Below are positions 6,327 to 13,704 of a DNA stretch of 39,573 bases, piece after piece. The stretch is taken from assembly GCA_013140605.1 (NCBI GenBank), contig JABFSL010000111.1, positions 1-39,573 of the forward strand, given 5' to 3'. How positions within the stretch are numbered: position 1 is the stretch's first letter; every line of letters starts with the position of its first letter. A program made the translations under genes and the position numbers. The stretch is from Anaerolineales bacterium (GTDB lineage Bacteria > Chloroflexota > Anaerolineae > Anaerolineales > Villigracilaceae). The notes beneath the pieces were generated by a model. It searched no databases and was not told where the DNA came from. It was given only the letters and a program-made list of their open reading frames with translations.

Positions 6327-7757
6327 ATGAATCTTTCCTTGAATAAATTCATGCGCATCTTGTGGGCGGCGGTTATGGTTGCGATTCCCGTTACAAGTTT
6401 TCGCTGGTTCCCATTTCTTGGCGATTCAACTTTGGTTCGTCCGCTTGCGGTGTATCCACTGGCTTTGCTCCTGCCGTTGATCTTTGTTCAATGGCTGCGC
6501 GAAAAACCGAAACTTAATTGGGCGGGCGTTTTGATTCCGCTTGGGGCGCTGGTACTCTTCATTGTCACAGCGACCAGCTTTGGGCTTGTGATTGATCCGC
6601 TCCCAATGCGCGGGCAAACTTATACAGGGCGCACCATCCGCGCGCTGGCGACACTCTTCATCGGGCTGGCATTCTTCATCAGCGCAATCTGGATGAACAG
6701 AAATGAAAATGACCTGCGCTTCACGCTCCGCTGGCTGTTCGTGGGGTTGTGCCTAAATCTGGCGTGGAGCGGTTTGCAGGCTGTCACGTTTTATACAGGG
6801 CTGCTCAAAAAAGAAATGGTGACGCAATGGCAGCTTGCGTTTTCGATGCGCGAACTTGTCCGCACCAACCGCATCTCCGGGCTTTCATATGAACCTGCCT
6901 GGCTTGCGGGACAACTCGCGACGGTATTCATCCCAATTTTGTTTGCTGCTATTTTGACGAATTTCCGCCTCACCCGCCAGAGATGGCTGGAACCTGCGCT
7001 GCTGGCATTATCCATGCTGACGCTTTTAGCCACCTACTCGCGCGGCGGTTTGTTCACTGTAATTGCCGCGGCGGGATTAACGTTTTTGTTCCTCGGCCGT
7101 GATGTGATCCGCGCGGTGTGGAACTGGTTTATCAGCGGGTTTCGTGGGCGTGCATATGATATTGCCTTGCGCGCTGGCTTGATCGTTACGGTCATTGGTG
7201 TGTTTTTAGGTGCGTTTCTTTTTCTAAGTCAAAAAGTTTTTTTCCGCCGTTTGTGGGAAACCAGGGCGAGCAGCCTAAGTGAATACATAGTCACCATCAA
7301 CGCTGGCTCACGCGGTGCTTATGCGGCGGGTGCGTTTGCCGCTTTTGAAGATCATCCATTAACAGGGGTTGGCCTCGGCGCAAGCGGCTTTTATATTTAT
7401 CAGAATCTGCCAGATTGGGCGCAGACCAAACTGACTGAGATATCCAGGCAACTCGATCCTGGAAACCGTTCGTACCCCAACCCGAAGAATCTTTATGCCC
7501 GCCTGCTGGCAGAGACAGGATTGATCGGTTTCTTCCTTTACTTCGCATTTCAATTTTATATACTCGGTGATATGCTCTGCCTGTTGCGCTTTAAAGAAAG
7601 CTGGACGCGCTTTGCCGCAGTGGCCGGAGTATTTGCGTGGGTGGCGATCACATTTTATAATTTCACTCAAGATTCACTGACCACACCGAACATCTGGCTT
7701 ATCCCAGGCATACTGGTGGGGATTTCTGCAGCTCTGCAGAGTAAAACTGACCATTAA
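6327..7757 (+). CDS. O-antigen ligase/polymerase-like membrane protein (Wzy_C type)
   Basis: A polytopic protein of about 476 residues with roughly a dozen hydrophobic segments. A large loop between late helices contains GVGLGASGFYIYQNLPDW and then NPKNLYARLLAETGLIGFFLY. This G-x-G...N...L-x-E-x-G-x-x-G pattern is characteristic of the Wzy_C/O-antigen ligase superfamily, which polymerises or transfers lipid-linked glycans outside the membrane. The start is set at ATG 6327 (GAGCAGG upstream); TTG 6315, 2 nt after the previous stop, is possible. It is the last gene of the polysaccharide cluster, and with the Wzz-like gene probably builds the polymer. Confidence 0.8.
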   Translation: MNLSLNKFMRILWAAVMVAIPVTSFRWFPFLGDSTLVRPLAVYPLALLLPLIFVQWLREKPKLNWAGVLIPLGALVLFIVTATSFGLVIDPLPMRGQTYTGRTIRALATLFIGLAFFISAIWMNRNENDLRFTLRWLFVGLCLNLAWSGLQAVTFYTGLLKKEMVTQWQLAFSMRELVRTNRISGLSYEPAWLAGQLATVFIPILFAAILTNFRLTRQRWLEPALLALSMLTLLATYSRGGLFTVIAAAGLTFLFLGRDVIRAVWNWFISGFRGRAYDIALRAGLIVTVIGVFLGAFLFLSQKVFFRRLWETRASSLSEYIVTINAGSRGAYAAGAFAAFEDHPLTGVGLGASGFYIYQNLPDWAQTKLTEISRQLDPGNRSYPNPKNLYARLLAETGLIGFFLYFAFQFYILGDMLCLLRFKESWTRFAAVAGVFAWVAITFYNFTQDSLTTPNIWLIPGILVGISAALQSKTDH

Positions 7758-7812
7758 GCGTGTTTTTGGCCTGAACGCGGGCAAGGTGTAATCCAGCTGT
7801 AACCCCCTAAAG

Positions 7813-7840
7813 TTGCGGGTCTTTGTTTTTTTGTTATGAT
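7813..7840 (+). promoter_or_regulatory. Promoter of sensor kinase gene (extended -10)
   Basis: TTGCGG (7813-7818) and TATGAT (7835-7840) are separated by 16 bp, and TG one base before the -10 makes it an extended -10. The start codon at 7850 lies only 9 nt after the -10, leaving almost no 5' UTR. Confidence 0.5.
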
Positions 7841-7849
7841 TGGGACGGT

Positions 7850-9601
7850 ATGATGCGTAAATTCGAAACCCCCTACATGGCAGATTGGTTTGCCATCTCC
7901 CTGCGCTGGATCATGCTTGTCGGCTTGATTGTGTCGCTGGGGCTGGGACAAAAATTGGAGATCATCCTATCATGGCCGCTGGGTTTCATGATCGCCTGGA
8001 ATCTTGTCATGACCATGCTGGCAAGCATGAATGTGCGCATGACGTATCATCGCCGTATCAGCTTTTTTGTGGATCTGGTGTTGTCGGGGGCATTTTTTTT
8101 AGTACAGGGTGGTTTACAGGGGCCCGCATTTTGGACGGGGTTGCTTCCCATCCTAACCGCCGCGATTTATTATGAATTTTTTGGCGCGCTGACCGCCGCG
8201 CTTTTATTTTCCATTCCTGTATTATATGAAGGCATGTTTATACATGGAAACCTGTCGCTTGCGATCTCGGTTTCCATTACGATGTTGCTGTTGGGCTTGG
8301 TCTTTGGCTTCCTTGGAAAACGCATGATCGTACGCATCAGGCAGAATCGCTCGATGTTTTTGGATACCGAAGAAAAGAAGCGCGCAATTCAGACTGAACG
8401 CATGCGCGCCATTTACGAATTGACATCCGCGCTTTCCTCCACTTTAAGTTATAAGCGTGTGCTGGACTCCGCGTTGGATATGAGCGCCACCGCATTGAAT
8501 CCCGACCCTGAACAAATGGTAAGCGATCCGCTTGTGGGGATTGTGATGTTGTTCAACGGCGGAAAACTACGCGTCGGTTCTGCACGGCGTTTGACCAGCG
8601 CTGACATGCGTGTGACCTTCGATGCGGCGGAGGGCGTGCTCAAGCGGGCGCTGGATGAAGGCGAGCCGCTTATCCTCAAGGATATTAGTTATGACCCCGA
8701 ACTTGGGCGCGTGGTTGCGCTGCGCACCTGCACCAGCGGATATTGCTTCCCCTTGCGCAGTGGTTTAAATGTATACGGCGCGTTATTGTTCGCTCATCCC
8801 GACCCAGAATATTTTAATTCGGAACGCCGCAACCTGCTCGATATTATCGGAAGACAGGCCGTGATCGCGATCCAAAATGCGCGCCTGTATCAGGACCTTG
8901 TGGAAGAGAAGGAACGCATGGTGGAAGTCCATGAAGAGGCGCGTAAAAAATTGGCGCGCGATCTGCATGATGGTCCCACTCAATCTGTCGCGGCCATGGC
9001 CATGCGGCTTAATATTACGCGGCGCATGATGGTGAAGGATGTGAAAGCGGCGGGTGAGGAGCTCGTCAAGTTGGAAGAACTGGCGCATCGCACAACAAAA
9101 GAGATTCGTCACATGCTTTTTACATTGCGTCCGCTCATTCTCGAATCACAGGGGCTTACGGCCGCGGTGCAGGCCATGGCTGATAAGGTGCAGGAAACTT
9201 TTTCACAAAAAATGATTGTGCATATTGATGAGCGTGTCACCAAACAATTGGAAATGGGCAAGCAGGGTGTGATCTTTTATATTATCGAAGAAGCGGTAAA
9301 TAATGCGCGCAAACATGCCACCGCTGAAGCCATTGTTGTGCGATTGAAACAAATGGAAATTGGGATCGCGCTGTTGGAGATCGAGGATAATGGCGTGGGG
9401 TTTGATGTTAATGCAATGTCGAAAGAGTATGACAAACGCGCAAGCAGCAGCCTTGGCATGGTCAACCTGCGCGAACGCGCCGAGCTTGTGAATGGTCTTT
9501 TGCAGATCGATTCAGCGCCCGGGCACGGCACAAAGATACAAGTCTATATTCCACTCACGGAAGATGCCGCGGACCGCCTGCATCATCCGCGTTCAAAATA
9601 A
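7850..9601 (+). CDS. Sensor histidine kinase (membrane N-terminus, GAF, HisKA_3, HATPase)
   Basis: A kinase of 583 residues. The first 165 residues form about six membrane helices. A GAF-type domain spans about 190-350, with C294 and C299 in RTCTSGYC as possible ligand or redox residues. The HisKA_3 dimerisation domain has the phospho-acceptor H373 in LARDLHDGPTQS, and the C-terminal ATPase domain shows EEAVNNARKHA, DNGVGFD and LGMVNLRERAEL. This is the NarX/DegS/LiaS class. ATG 7850 is used because the promoter -10 lies just before it. No response regulator is encoded next to it, although kinases of this class normally pair with a NarL/FixJ regulator, which must be elsewhere. Confidence 0.9.
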   Translation: MMRKFETPYMADWFAISLRWIMLVGLIVSLGLGQKLEIILSWPLGFMIAWNLVMTMLASMNVRMTYHRRISFFVDLVLSGAFFLVQGGLQGPAFWTGLLPILTAAIYYEFFGALTAALLFSIPVLYEGMFIHGNLSLAISVSITMLLLGLVFGFLGKRMIVRIRQNRSMFLDTEEKKRAIQTERMRAIYELTSALSSTLSYKRVLDSALDMSATALNPDPEQMVSDPLVGIVMLFNGGKLRVGSARRLTSADMRVTFDAAEGVLKRALDEGEPLILKDISYDPELGRVVALRTCTSGYCFPLRSGLNVYGALLFAHPDPEYFNSERRNLLDIIGRQAVIAIQNARLYQDLVEEKERMVEVHEEARKKLARDLHDGPTQSVAAMAMRLNITRRMMVKDVKAAGEELVKLEELAHRTTKEIRHMLFTLRPLILESQGLTAAVQAMADKVQETFSQKMIVHIDERVTKQLEMGKQGVIFYIIEEAVNNARKHATAEAIVVRLKQMEIGIALLEIEDNGVGFDVNAMSKEYDKRASSSLGMVNLRERAELVNGLLQIDSAPGHGTKIQVYIPLTEDAADRLHHPRSK

Positions 9602-9605
9602 AAAA

Positions 9606-10463
9606 ATGCCAATCGCCGCAGAACTATATTATTTTTCTCACGAGCCTGAAGACGGCGCCGCAAAACGTCCGCCGGTGATTCTGATTCACGGAGCGGGCGG
9701 TAACCACTTATCCTGGCCTCCGCAGATCCGCCGTTTGGCCGATGAAAAAATGTGCGCGCTCGATCTGCCTGGGCATGGGCAATCTGAAGGTGTGGGCAAA
9801 CATTCAGTTGATGAATACGCTGAAGATGTGGTTGCCTTTATGAAGGAATTAAAGATTCGCGCGGCAATCTTAGTCGGGGTTTCAATGGGGAGCGCCATTG
9901 CGCTTACGGTCGCTTTGAAACACCCGAAAAAAGTGTTGGGGTTGGGCCTGCTTGGCAGCGGCGCAAAGCTGCGCGTGTCTCAAGCGATCCTTGAGACAGC
10001 GGGCAATCCAAACACTTTCGAGTCGGCAGTGGATATAATCAATGAGGGTTGTTTCAGCGGGAGTGTATCGCAAAGTTTGTTGGAGCTTTCAAAAAAACAA
10101 ATGCTGGAAATACGTCCGCCCGTTTTGCAGGGCGATTTTTTGGCGTGTAATGAGTTTGATGTGGTCGGCCAATTGGAACAGATTGATCTCCCCACGCTCA
10201 TCATATGCGGCGCGGAAGATAAAATGACCCCCGTAAAATTTTCAGAATTATTGCACGGCAGAATTGCCAACTCGCAGCTTCATATTGTGGATAACGCCGG
10301 TCACCTGGTAATGCTCGAACAGCCTGACATTGTTGCGGAACTGTTAAAGAAATTTATTGATGATCTTCCGCCGCGCAGGCGAACGAAAAAAGCGCGCATC
10401 ATTCCTGACGGGGAAGCTGCTTCTGTCCAACCGGCAGAATCGCCGCTGACAGATAACTCATAA
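9606..10463 (+). CDS. Alpha/beta hydrolase
   Basis: A 285-residue alpha/beta hydrolase. The oxyanion region is HGAGGNHLSW (29-38). The nucleophile elbow is GVSMGSA with S93. The acid is probably D205 (GAEDKMTP) and the base H233 (NAGHLVMLEQP), so the catalytic triad is complete. No signal peptide is present, so it is cytosolic. The substrate cannot be predicted; esterases, lactonases and C-C hydrolases share this fold. The gene starts 5 nt after the kinase stop without an SD, so it is likely cotranslated with the kinase. Its 3' end overlaps the convergent rdgB by 6 bp. The C-terminal tail past about 250 is basic and Pro-rich. Confidence 0.85.
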   Translation: MPIAAELYYFSHEPEDGAAKRPPVILIHGAGGNHLSWPPQIRRLADEKMCALDLPGHGQSEGVGKHSVDEYAEDVVAFMKELKIRAAILVGVSMGSAIALTVALKHPKKVLGLGLLGSGAKLRVSQAILETAGNPNTFESAVDIINEGCFSGSVSQSLLELSKKQMLEIRPPVLQGDFLACNEFDVVGQLEQIDLPTLIICGAEDKMTPVKFSELLHGRIANSQLHIVDNAGHLVMLEQPDIVAELLKKFIDDLPPRRRTKKARIIPDGEAASVQPAESPLTDNS

Positions 10464-11057
10464 CCCGAAGATTTGCTTCAAGATGGGAAGCGCATTCATC
10501 ACCCCAATGGCCCGATGGCTGAGGCGGTTTTTTTCTTCCATATCCATCTCTGCCATTGTTTTCTTTAATTCAGGAAAGAAGAAAATTGGATCATATCCAA
10601 AACCGCTGTTGCCGCGTTCTTCAGGGATGATCTCGCCGTAGCAGTTCCCATCCACTACATAAATTTCCTCTTCCGATACTGAAATTGCAATTGTGGCGTG
10701 GAAGTGTGCTGTCCAGGGGCGTGGCTTGTCTTTGAGATTTTCAAGCATGTAAGCGCGGCGGTCTGCATCATTTGCGCCCGCTTTGGGGTGATAACGCGCG
10801 GAATGTAATCCGGGCGCTCCTTCCAATGCATTCACTTCAAGACCTGAGTCATCCGCGAGGGAAATAAATCCGCTGGCGCGGGCAAAGGCGATGGCTTTCT
10901 TGGTTGCGTTTTCGGTATAGGTTTTGCCATCTTCTTCCACATCAAGGTTTAAGTTGATATCCGCTGGTGTGATGAGTTCGATACCTGTGTCTTTCAGGAG
11001 TTCCTGAAGTTCTTTTACCTTGCCTTTATTGTTTGTTGCGATAAGTAGTTTTTTCAT
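10458..11057 (-). CDS. rdgB: XTP/dITP diphosphatase (RdgB/HAM1 family)
   Basis: A 199-residue house-cleaning enzyme that hydrolyses XTP, dITP and ITP to monophosphates, keeping deaminated purines out of DNA and RNA. The family hallmarks are LLIATNNKGKVKEL at the N-terminus (substrate loop), SLADDSGLEVNAL (metal and base, about 66-78), RYHPKAGANDADRR, and GFGYDPIFFFPE with SHRAIGV near the C-terminus. The length matches the family. The ATG at 11057 has GGGA about 7 nt upstream. The stop overlaps the alpha/beta hydrolase stop region, so the two genes converge with no terminator between them. Confidence 0.95.
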   Translation of the reverse strand: MKKLLIATNNKGKVKELQELLKDTGIELITPADINLNLDVEEDGKTYTENATKKAIAFARASGFISLADDSGLEVNALEGAPGLHSARYHPKAGANDADRRAYMLENLKDKPRPWTAHFHATIAISVSEEEIYVVDGNCYGEIIPEERGNSGFGYDPIFFFPELKKTMAEMDMEEKNRLSHRAIGVMNALPILKQIFGL

Positions 11058-11136
11058 TTAAATTTCCCGTAGCGCAGACTTATGAAGTTTAACAAATAAA
11101 TACCGTGTCCTACACCCTCAGTCTGCGTTTATTTTG

Positions 11137-11159
11137 TGCGGATTAAAGTCCGCGTTCCA
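11137..11159. repeat. 23-bp hairpin repeat, copy 2
   Basis: The second copy of the TGCGGATT...TCCGC...TTCCA hairpin. Read on -, it supplies the last codons and the stop of queG (E-R-G-L-stop). Next to it, CGCAGAC (about 11076-11082) faces GTCTGCG (11121-11127), giving a second inverted pair in this 85-nt spacer. Confidence 0.6.
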
Positions 11160-12171
11160 ATTTTTCTTTTGCCCATTTTGCATGTTCACTTATTAATGGT
11201 TCTACATCCTTGATGGCTTGTTCGAGGATGGGGATATCGTTTTTGTTTCCAGCGTTTCCAGTTGCTACTGACAGGTTGCGTAAATATCCGCGCCGCTTGG
11301 CGCGTTTGAGCGGGCTCTTCTTGAAGCGCTGATTAAACTCAACGGATGTCAGAGTCAGGTCTGAGGTTAAGACCGGAAGCGGGATTTTCGTCTCGAAGGC
11401 GGGGTCTGCCGGGGCGGAGAATCGATTCCACGGGCAGACTTGCTGACAGATATCGCATCCGAAAATCCAATCTTTTATAAGGGATCTTAACTCAAGTGGA
11501 ATTTCATCTTTGAGTTCGATGGTGAGATAGGAGATGCAGCGGCGCGCGTCGATGGTGCGGTTGGGCAGGATGCATTGTGTGGGGCAGGCCTGGATGCAGC
11601 GTGTGCATGTGCCGCAGTGGTCGGTGACGATGGTTTGGTCCGGTTCGAGTTCAATGCCAAGCAGGATCTCAGCCAGAAAAAATGTGGAGCCCGCTTTGGG
11701 ATTGATGAGCATTGAATTTTTACCGATCCAGCCGAGGCCTGCGCGCTGCGCGAGATCGCGTTCGAGGATGGGGCCGGTGTCTGTGTAATAGCGGTTTGGA
11801 ATGGGATGGCCGAGTTGATCTTCGATGAATTGGACGATCTCTTTCAGCCGTGGCGGGATGATATCGTGATAGTCGTCGCCGAGAGCGTAGGCGGCAACCC
11901 TCACCCCTGGCCCCTCTCCCGAAAGGAGAGGGGTATAAGGAATTGCCAGAACGAGAATGGATTTACATTCGGGAAGGATTTGTTTGGGGTCCGCGCGGCG
12001 TGTGCGGCTGTGTTCTTCGGCAAGATAATTCATCGTGCCGTGCATGTCGGCGTTGAGCCATTCTTCGAAAACGCTGTAGTGCGCGGGCGGCTCACAAGAA
12101 GTAACGCCAGCCAGGGTGAATCCCAGCTGGCGCGCTTTTTCTTTAATGGCCTGTTTGAGTGCGGCGGTCAA
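11143..12171 (-). CDS. queG: Epoxyqueuosine reductase
   Basis: A 342-residue enzyme that catalyses the last step of queuosine biosynthesis in tRNA, using cobalamin and two [4Fe-4S] clusters. The cluster ligands are visible as C186, C189, C192 and C196 (CGTCTRCIQACP), with C239, C242 and C246 (CDICQQVCPWN). RYYTDTGPILERDLAQRAGLGWIGKN is split over residues about 127-152 and is typical of QueG. Residues about 80-91 (TPLLSGEGPGVR) have no counterpart I recall in QueG and are encoded by a palindromic repeat. The start is TTG 12171, only 3 nt after the upstream lipoprotein stop, with no SD, which suggests translational coupling. Confidence 0.93.
   Translation of the reverse strand: MTAALKQAIKEKARQLGFTLAGVTSCEPPAHYSVFEEWLNADMHGTMNYLAEEHSRTRRADPKQILPECKSILVLAIPYTPLLSGEGPGVRVAAYALGDDYHDIIPPRLKEIVQFIEDQLGHPIPNRYYTDTGPILERDLAQRAGLGWIGKNSMLINPKAGSTFFLAEILLGIELEPDQTIVTDHCGTCTRCIQACPTQCILPNRTIDARRCISYLTIELKDEIPLELRSLIKDWIFGCDICQQVCPWNRFSAPADPAFETKIPLPVLTSDLTLTSVEFNQRFKKSPLKRAKRRGYLRNLSVATGNAGNKNDIPILEQAIKDVEPLISEHAKWAKEKLERGL
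11897..11934 (-). repeat. GC-rich palindromic element inside queG
   Basis: CCCCTCTCC (11911-11919) and GGAGAGGGG (11925-11933) form a 9-bp hairpin preceded by a CCCTCACCCC flank. The element shares sequence with 2703-2757 and 30801-30835. It is read in the same frame as the copy in the glycosyltransferase (G-E-G ... G-V-R). Confidence 0.75.
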
Positions 12172-12174
12172 TTG

Positions 12175-12795
12175 CTATTTGACGATGATCTTCACGAAGA
12201 TGGCTTTGCCAAATGGTATTCCCAGGGCGTTTGCCATTTGCCAGGCGCTGGTGTATTCGCCAACCTTGGCCGGCGCTTTGAAATTGACGGAAACTTCCAC
12301 TTCCTGCCCGACTTCAACCAGAGTGCCTAGCGGAACGGCCTGGCCATCCATATCGTCGGCGTAGCCGGCGTAAATGAGGCCGTAGCCATCACCCCATGCG
12401 CAGATGCCTGTGTTCTTGATCTTCCAGGTCTTTACAAATTCCTGACTGGGTGTCATTTGAGTACCATCGAGGATCGTGACATCCACAGTGAGGCGGTCAA
12501 AAGAGAAGTTGTCGCATAATTGGCCCGGTGTGCCGAGTGCAATTTGGGTCGGATCTGTGGCAAAAGCCAGTGTTGGCGTTTCAGTCGGCAGTTCAGGTGC
12601 TGGCGGTGTTTCTGTGGGAGGCAGTGGAGTTGACGTAAACGCCGCGGCTGTGAGTGTGATCTCTGCAATAACCGTGGAGGCCGCAGATGTGCGGATTGCA
12701 TCCACATCGGGTGTGGGATCAACGGGAGTGGCAGGCGCACAGGCAGCGAGAATCAATATGCATGTCAATGCGATGATGGGCAATTTAGTTTTCAT
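12175..12795 (-). CDS. Lipoprotein with NBR1-type (FW) Ig-like domain, paralog 1
   Basis: A 206-residue exported lipoprotein. The signal peptide ends in the lipobox LAAC (about 16-19). A Thr/Pro-rich linker (about 45-85) follows, then one NBR1-type Ig-like domain (about 90-206). The domain shows FVKTWKIKNTGICAW, then FKAPAKVGEYTSAW. Two cysteines, one at the start of the domain (LCDNF) and one before the Trp (ICAW), could form a disulfide outside the cell. The eukaryotic FW domain is a protein-binding module; the bacterial ligand is unknown. AAGGAG lies before the ATG. It is probably cotranscribed with the upstream paralog and with queG, 3 nt downstream. Confidence 0.82.
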   Translation of the reverse strand: MKTKLPIIALTCILILAACAPATPVDPTPDVDAIRTSAASTVIAEITLTAAAFTSTPLPPTETPPAPELPTETPTLAFATDPTQIALGTPGQLCDNFSFDRLTVDVTILDGTQMTPSQEFVKTWKIKNTGICAWGDGYGLIYAGYADDMDGQAVPLGTLVEVGQEVEVSVNFKAPAKVGEYTSAWQMANALGIPFGKAIFVKIIVK

Positions 12796-12828
12796 AGTAA
12801 ATCTCCTTCTCTGGTTTCCTGCCTGTGA

Positions 12829-13560
12829 CTACTGAACAACGATCCAGACGGATACGAGCGGCCCAAAGTAATTACCCGAGTCGTCCCTCAATTTCCAATA
12901 GGCTTTGTAATCTCCGGCGACTTTTGGCGCAGTTAATTTTACGATGAATGTCTGGCTGTGTTGCGGCTCAGTATATTCATCGGGAGTGTCCTTCTTAAGC
13001 ACAATGCTGTATCCCTTTAATTCAGGGCTCGAAAGATCGGGCATGAAAGTAAAGGAGTAGCCTTCATCCCACCTGCATGTCCCAGAGTTGAAGATCGTCC
13101 AGCCTTTCGAGAATTGCTTTTCAGCCTTTATTACATCTTTATCCAGCGGGGCTGTTTCGCCGATAAAAGTCCCATCGTTACAGCCATTTTTGGTGGTAAC
13201 TGTGGAAACGATACCTGATGTGGGGATGAGAGATGCCAGCGGGGTTAGACCAGGTTGTTGTGTGTTGAATGGAAGAGGCGTGCCTACGCCGCCAGCAGGC
13301 GCAAATGTGGGAAGTGATCCCAGGGTTCCCAGGGTCGGGGATGGGAGAGGAGAAAGCGTATTTGTGGGCAGGGGAGAGGGAACTGCCAATGCTGTTTGGG
13401 TTTGCTGCATGGCGACCTGAGTTAGTACGACACTGAAAGCCTGGGTTTGGATCGCGCCAATATCTTCTGTCGGTGCAGGGGTCGCACCCAGGGTGCAGGA
13501 GCTCAAAATAACGGTCAGGATGACCGAGCTTACCAACCAAATTTTCTTGCGGAATTTCAT
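12829..13560 (-). CDS. Lipoprotein with NBR1-type (FW) Ig-like domain, paralog 2
   Basis: A 243-residue lipoprotein with signal peptide and lipobox LSSC (about 19-22), a Pro/Thr/Ser linker (about 60-115), then an FW/NBR1-type Ig-like domain (about 128-243). Motifs are GWTIFNSGTCRW and LTAPKVAGDYKAYWKL, with the paired cysteines at NGCND and TCRW. GGAGGTCC is the ribosome binding site before ATG 13560. It has a 140-nt leader with a long inverted repeat. The paralog downstream follows after 33 nt without a terminator. Confidence 0.82.
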   Translation of the reverse strand: MKFRKKIWLVSSVILTVILSSCTLGATPAPTEDIGAIQTQAFSVVLTQVAMQQTQTALAVPSPLPTNTLSPLPSPTLGTLGSLPTFAPAGGVGTPLPFNTQQPGLTPLASLIPTSGIVSTVTTKNGCNDGTFIGETAPLDKDVIKAEKQFSKGWTIFNSGTCRWDEGYSFTFMPDLSSPELKGYSIVLKKDTPDEYTEPQHSQTFIVKLTAPKVAGDYKAYWKLRDDSGNYFGPLVSVWIVVQ

Positions 13561-13591
13561 GTTAGGACCTCCGAAAATAATTAACCAGGGT

Positions 13592-13679
13592 TTTACACAA
13601 AGAGAAAAATCTCATCCGCTGATCTCTTTTGGTTTTCTCGAATATGGAAGATGAGCAGATTTTTTTAGTTTTGTGTAAA
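13592..13679. repeat. Long imperfect inverted repeat in the leader of paralog 2
   Basis: The arms 13592-13616 and 13650-13679 pair as TTTACACAAA with TTTGTGTAAA, AAAAAT with ATTTTT, and CTCATC with GATGAG, giving about 22-24 bp with a 33-nt loop. There is no T tract at the end, and it lies upstream of the gene. It may be a structured leader or a degenerate palindromic mobile element. A TATAAT (13698-13693 on -) lies just outside it. Confidence 0.55.
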
Positions 13680-13704
13680 TCCCAATAACTTTATTATAAC
13701 GCAC

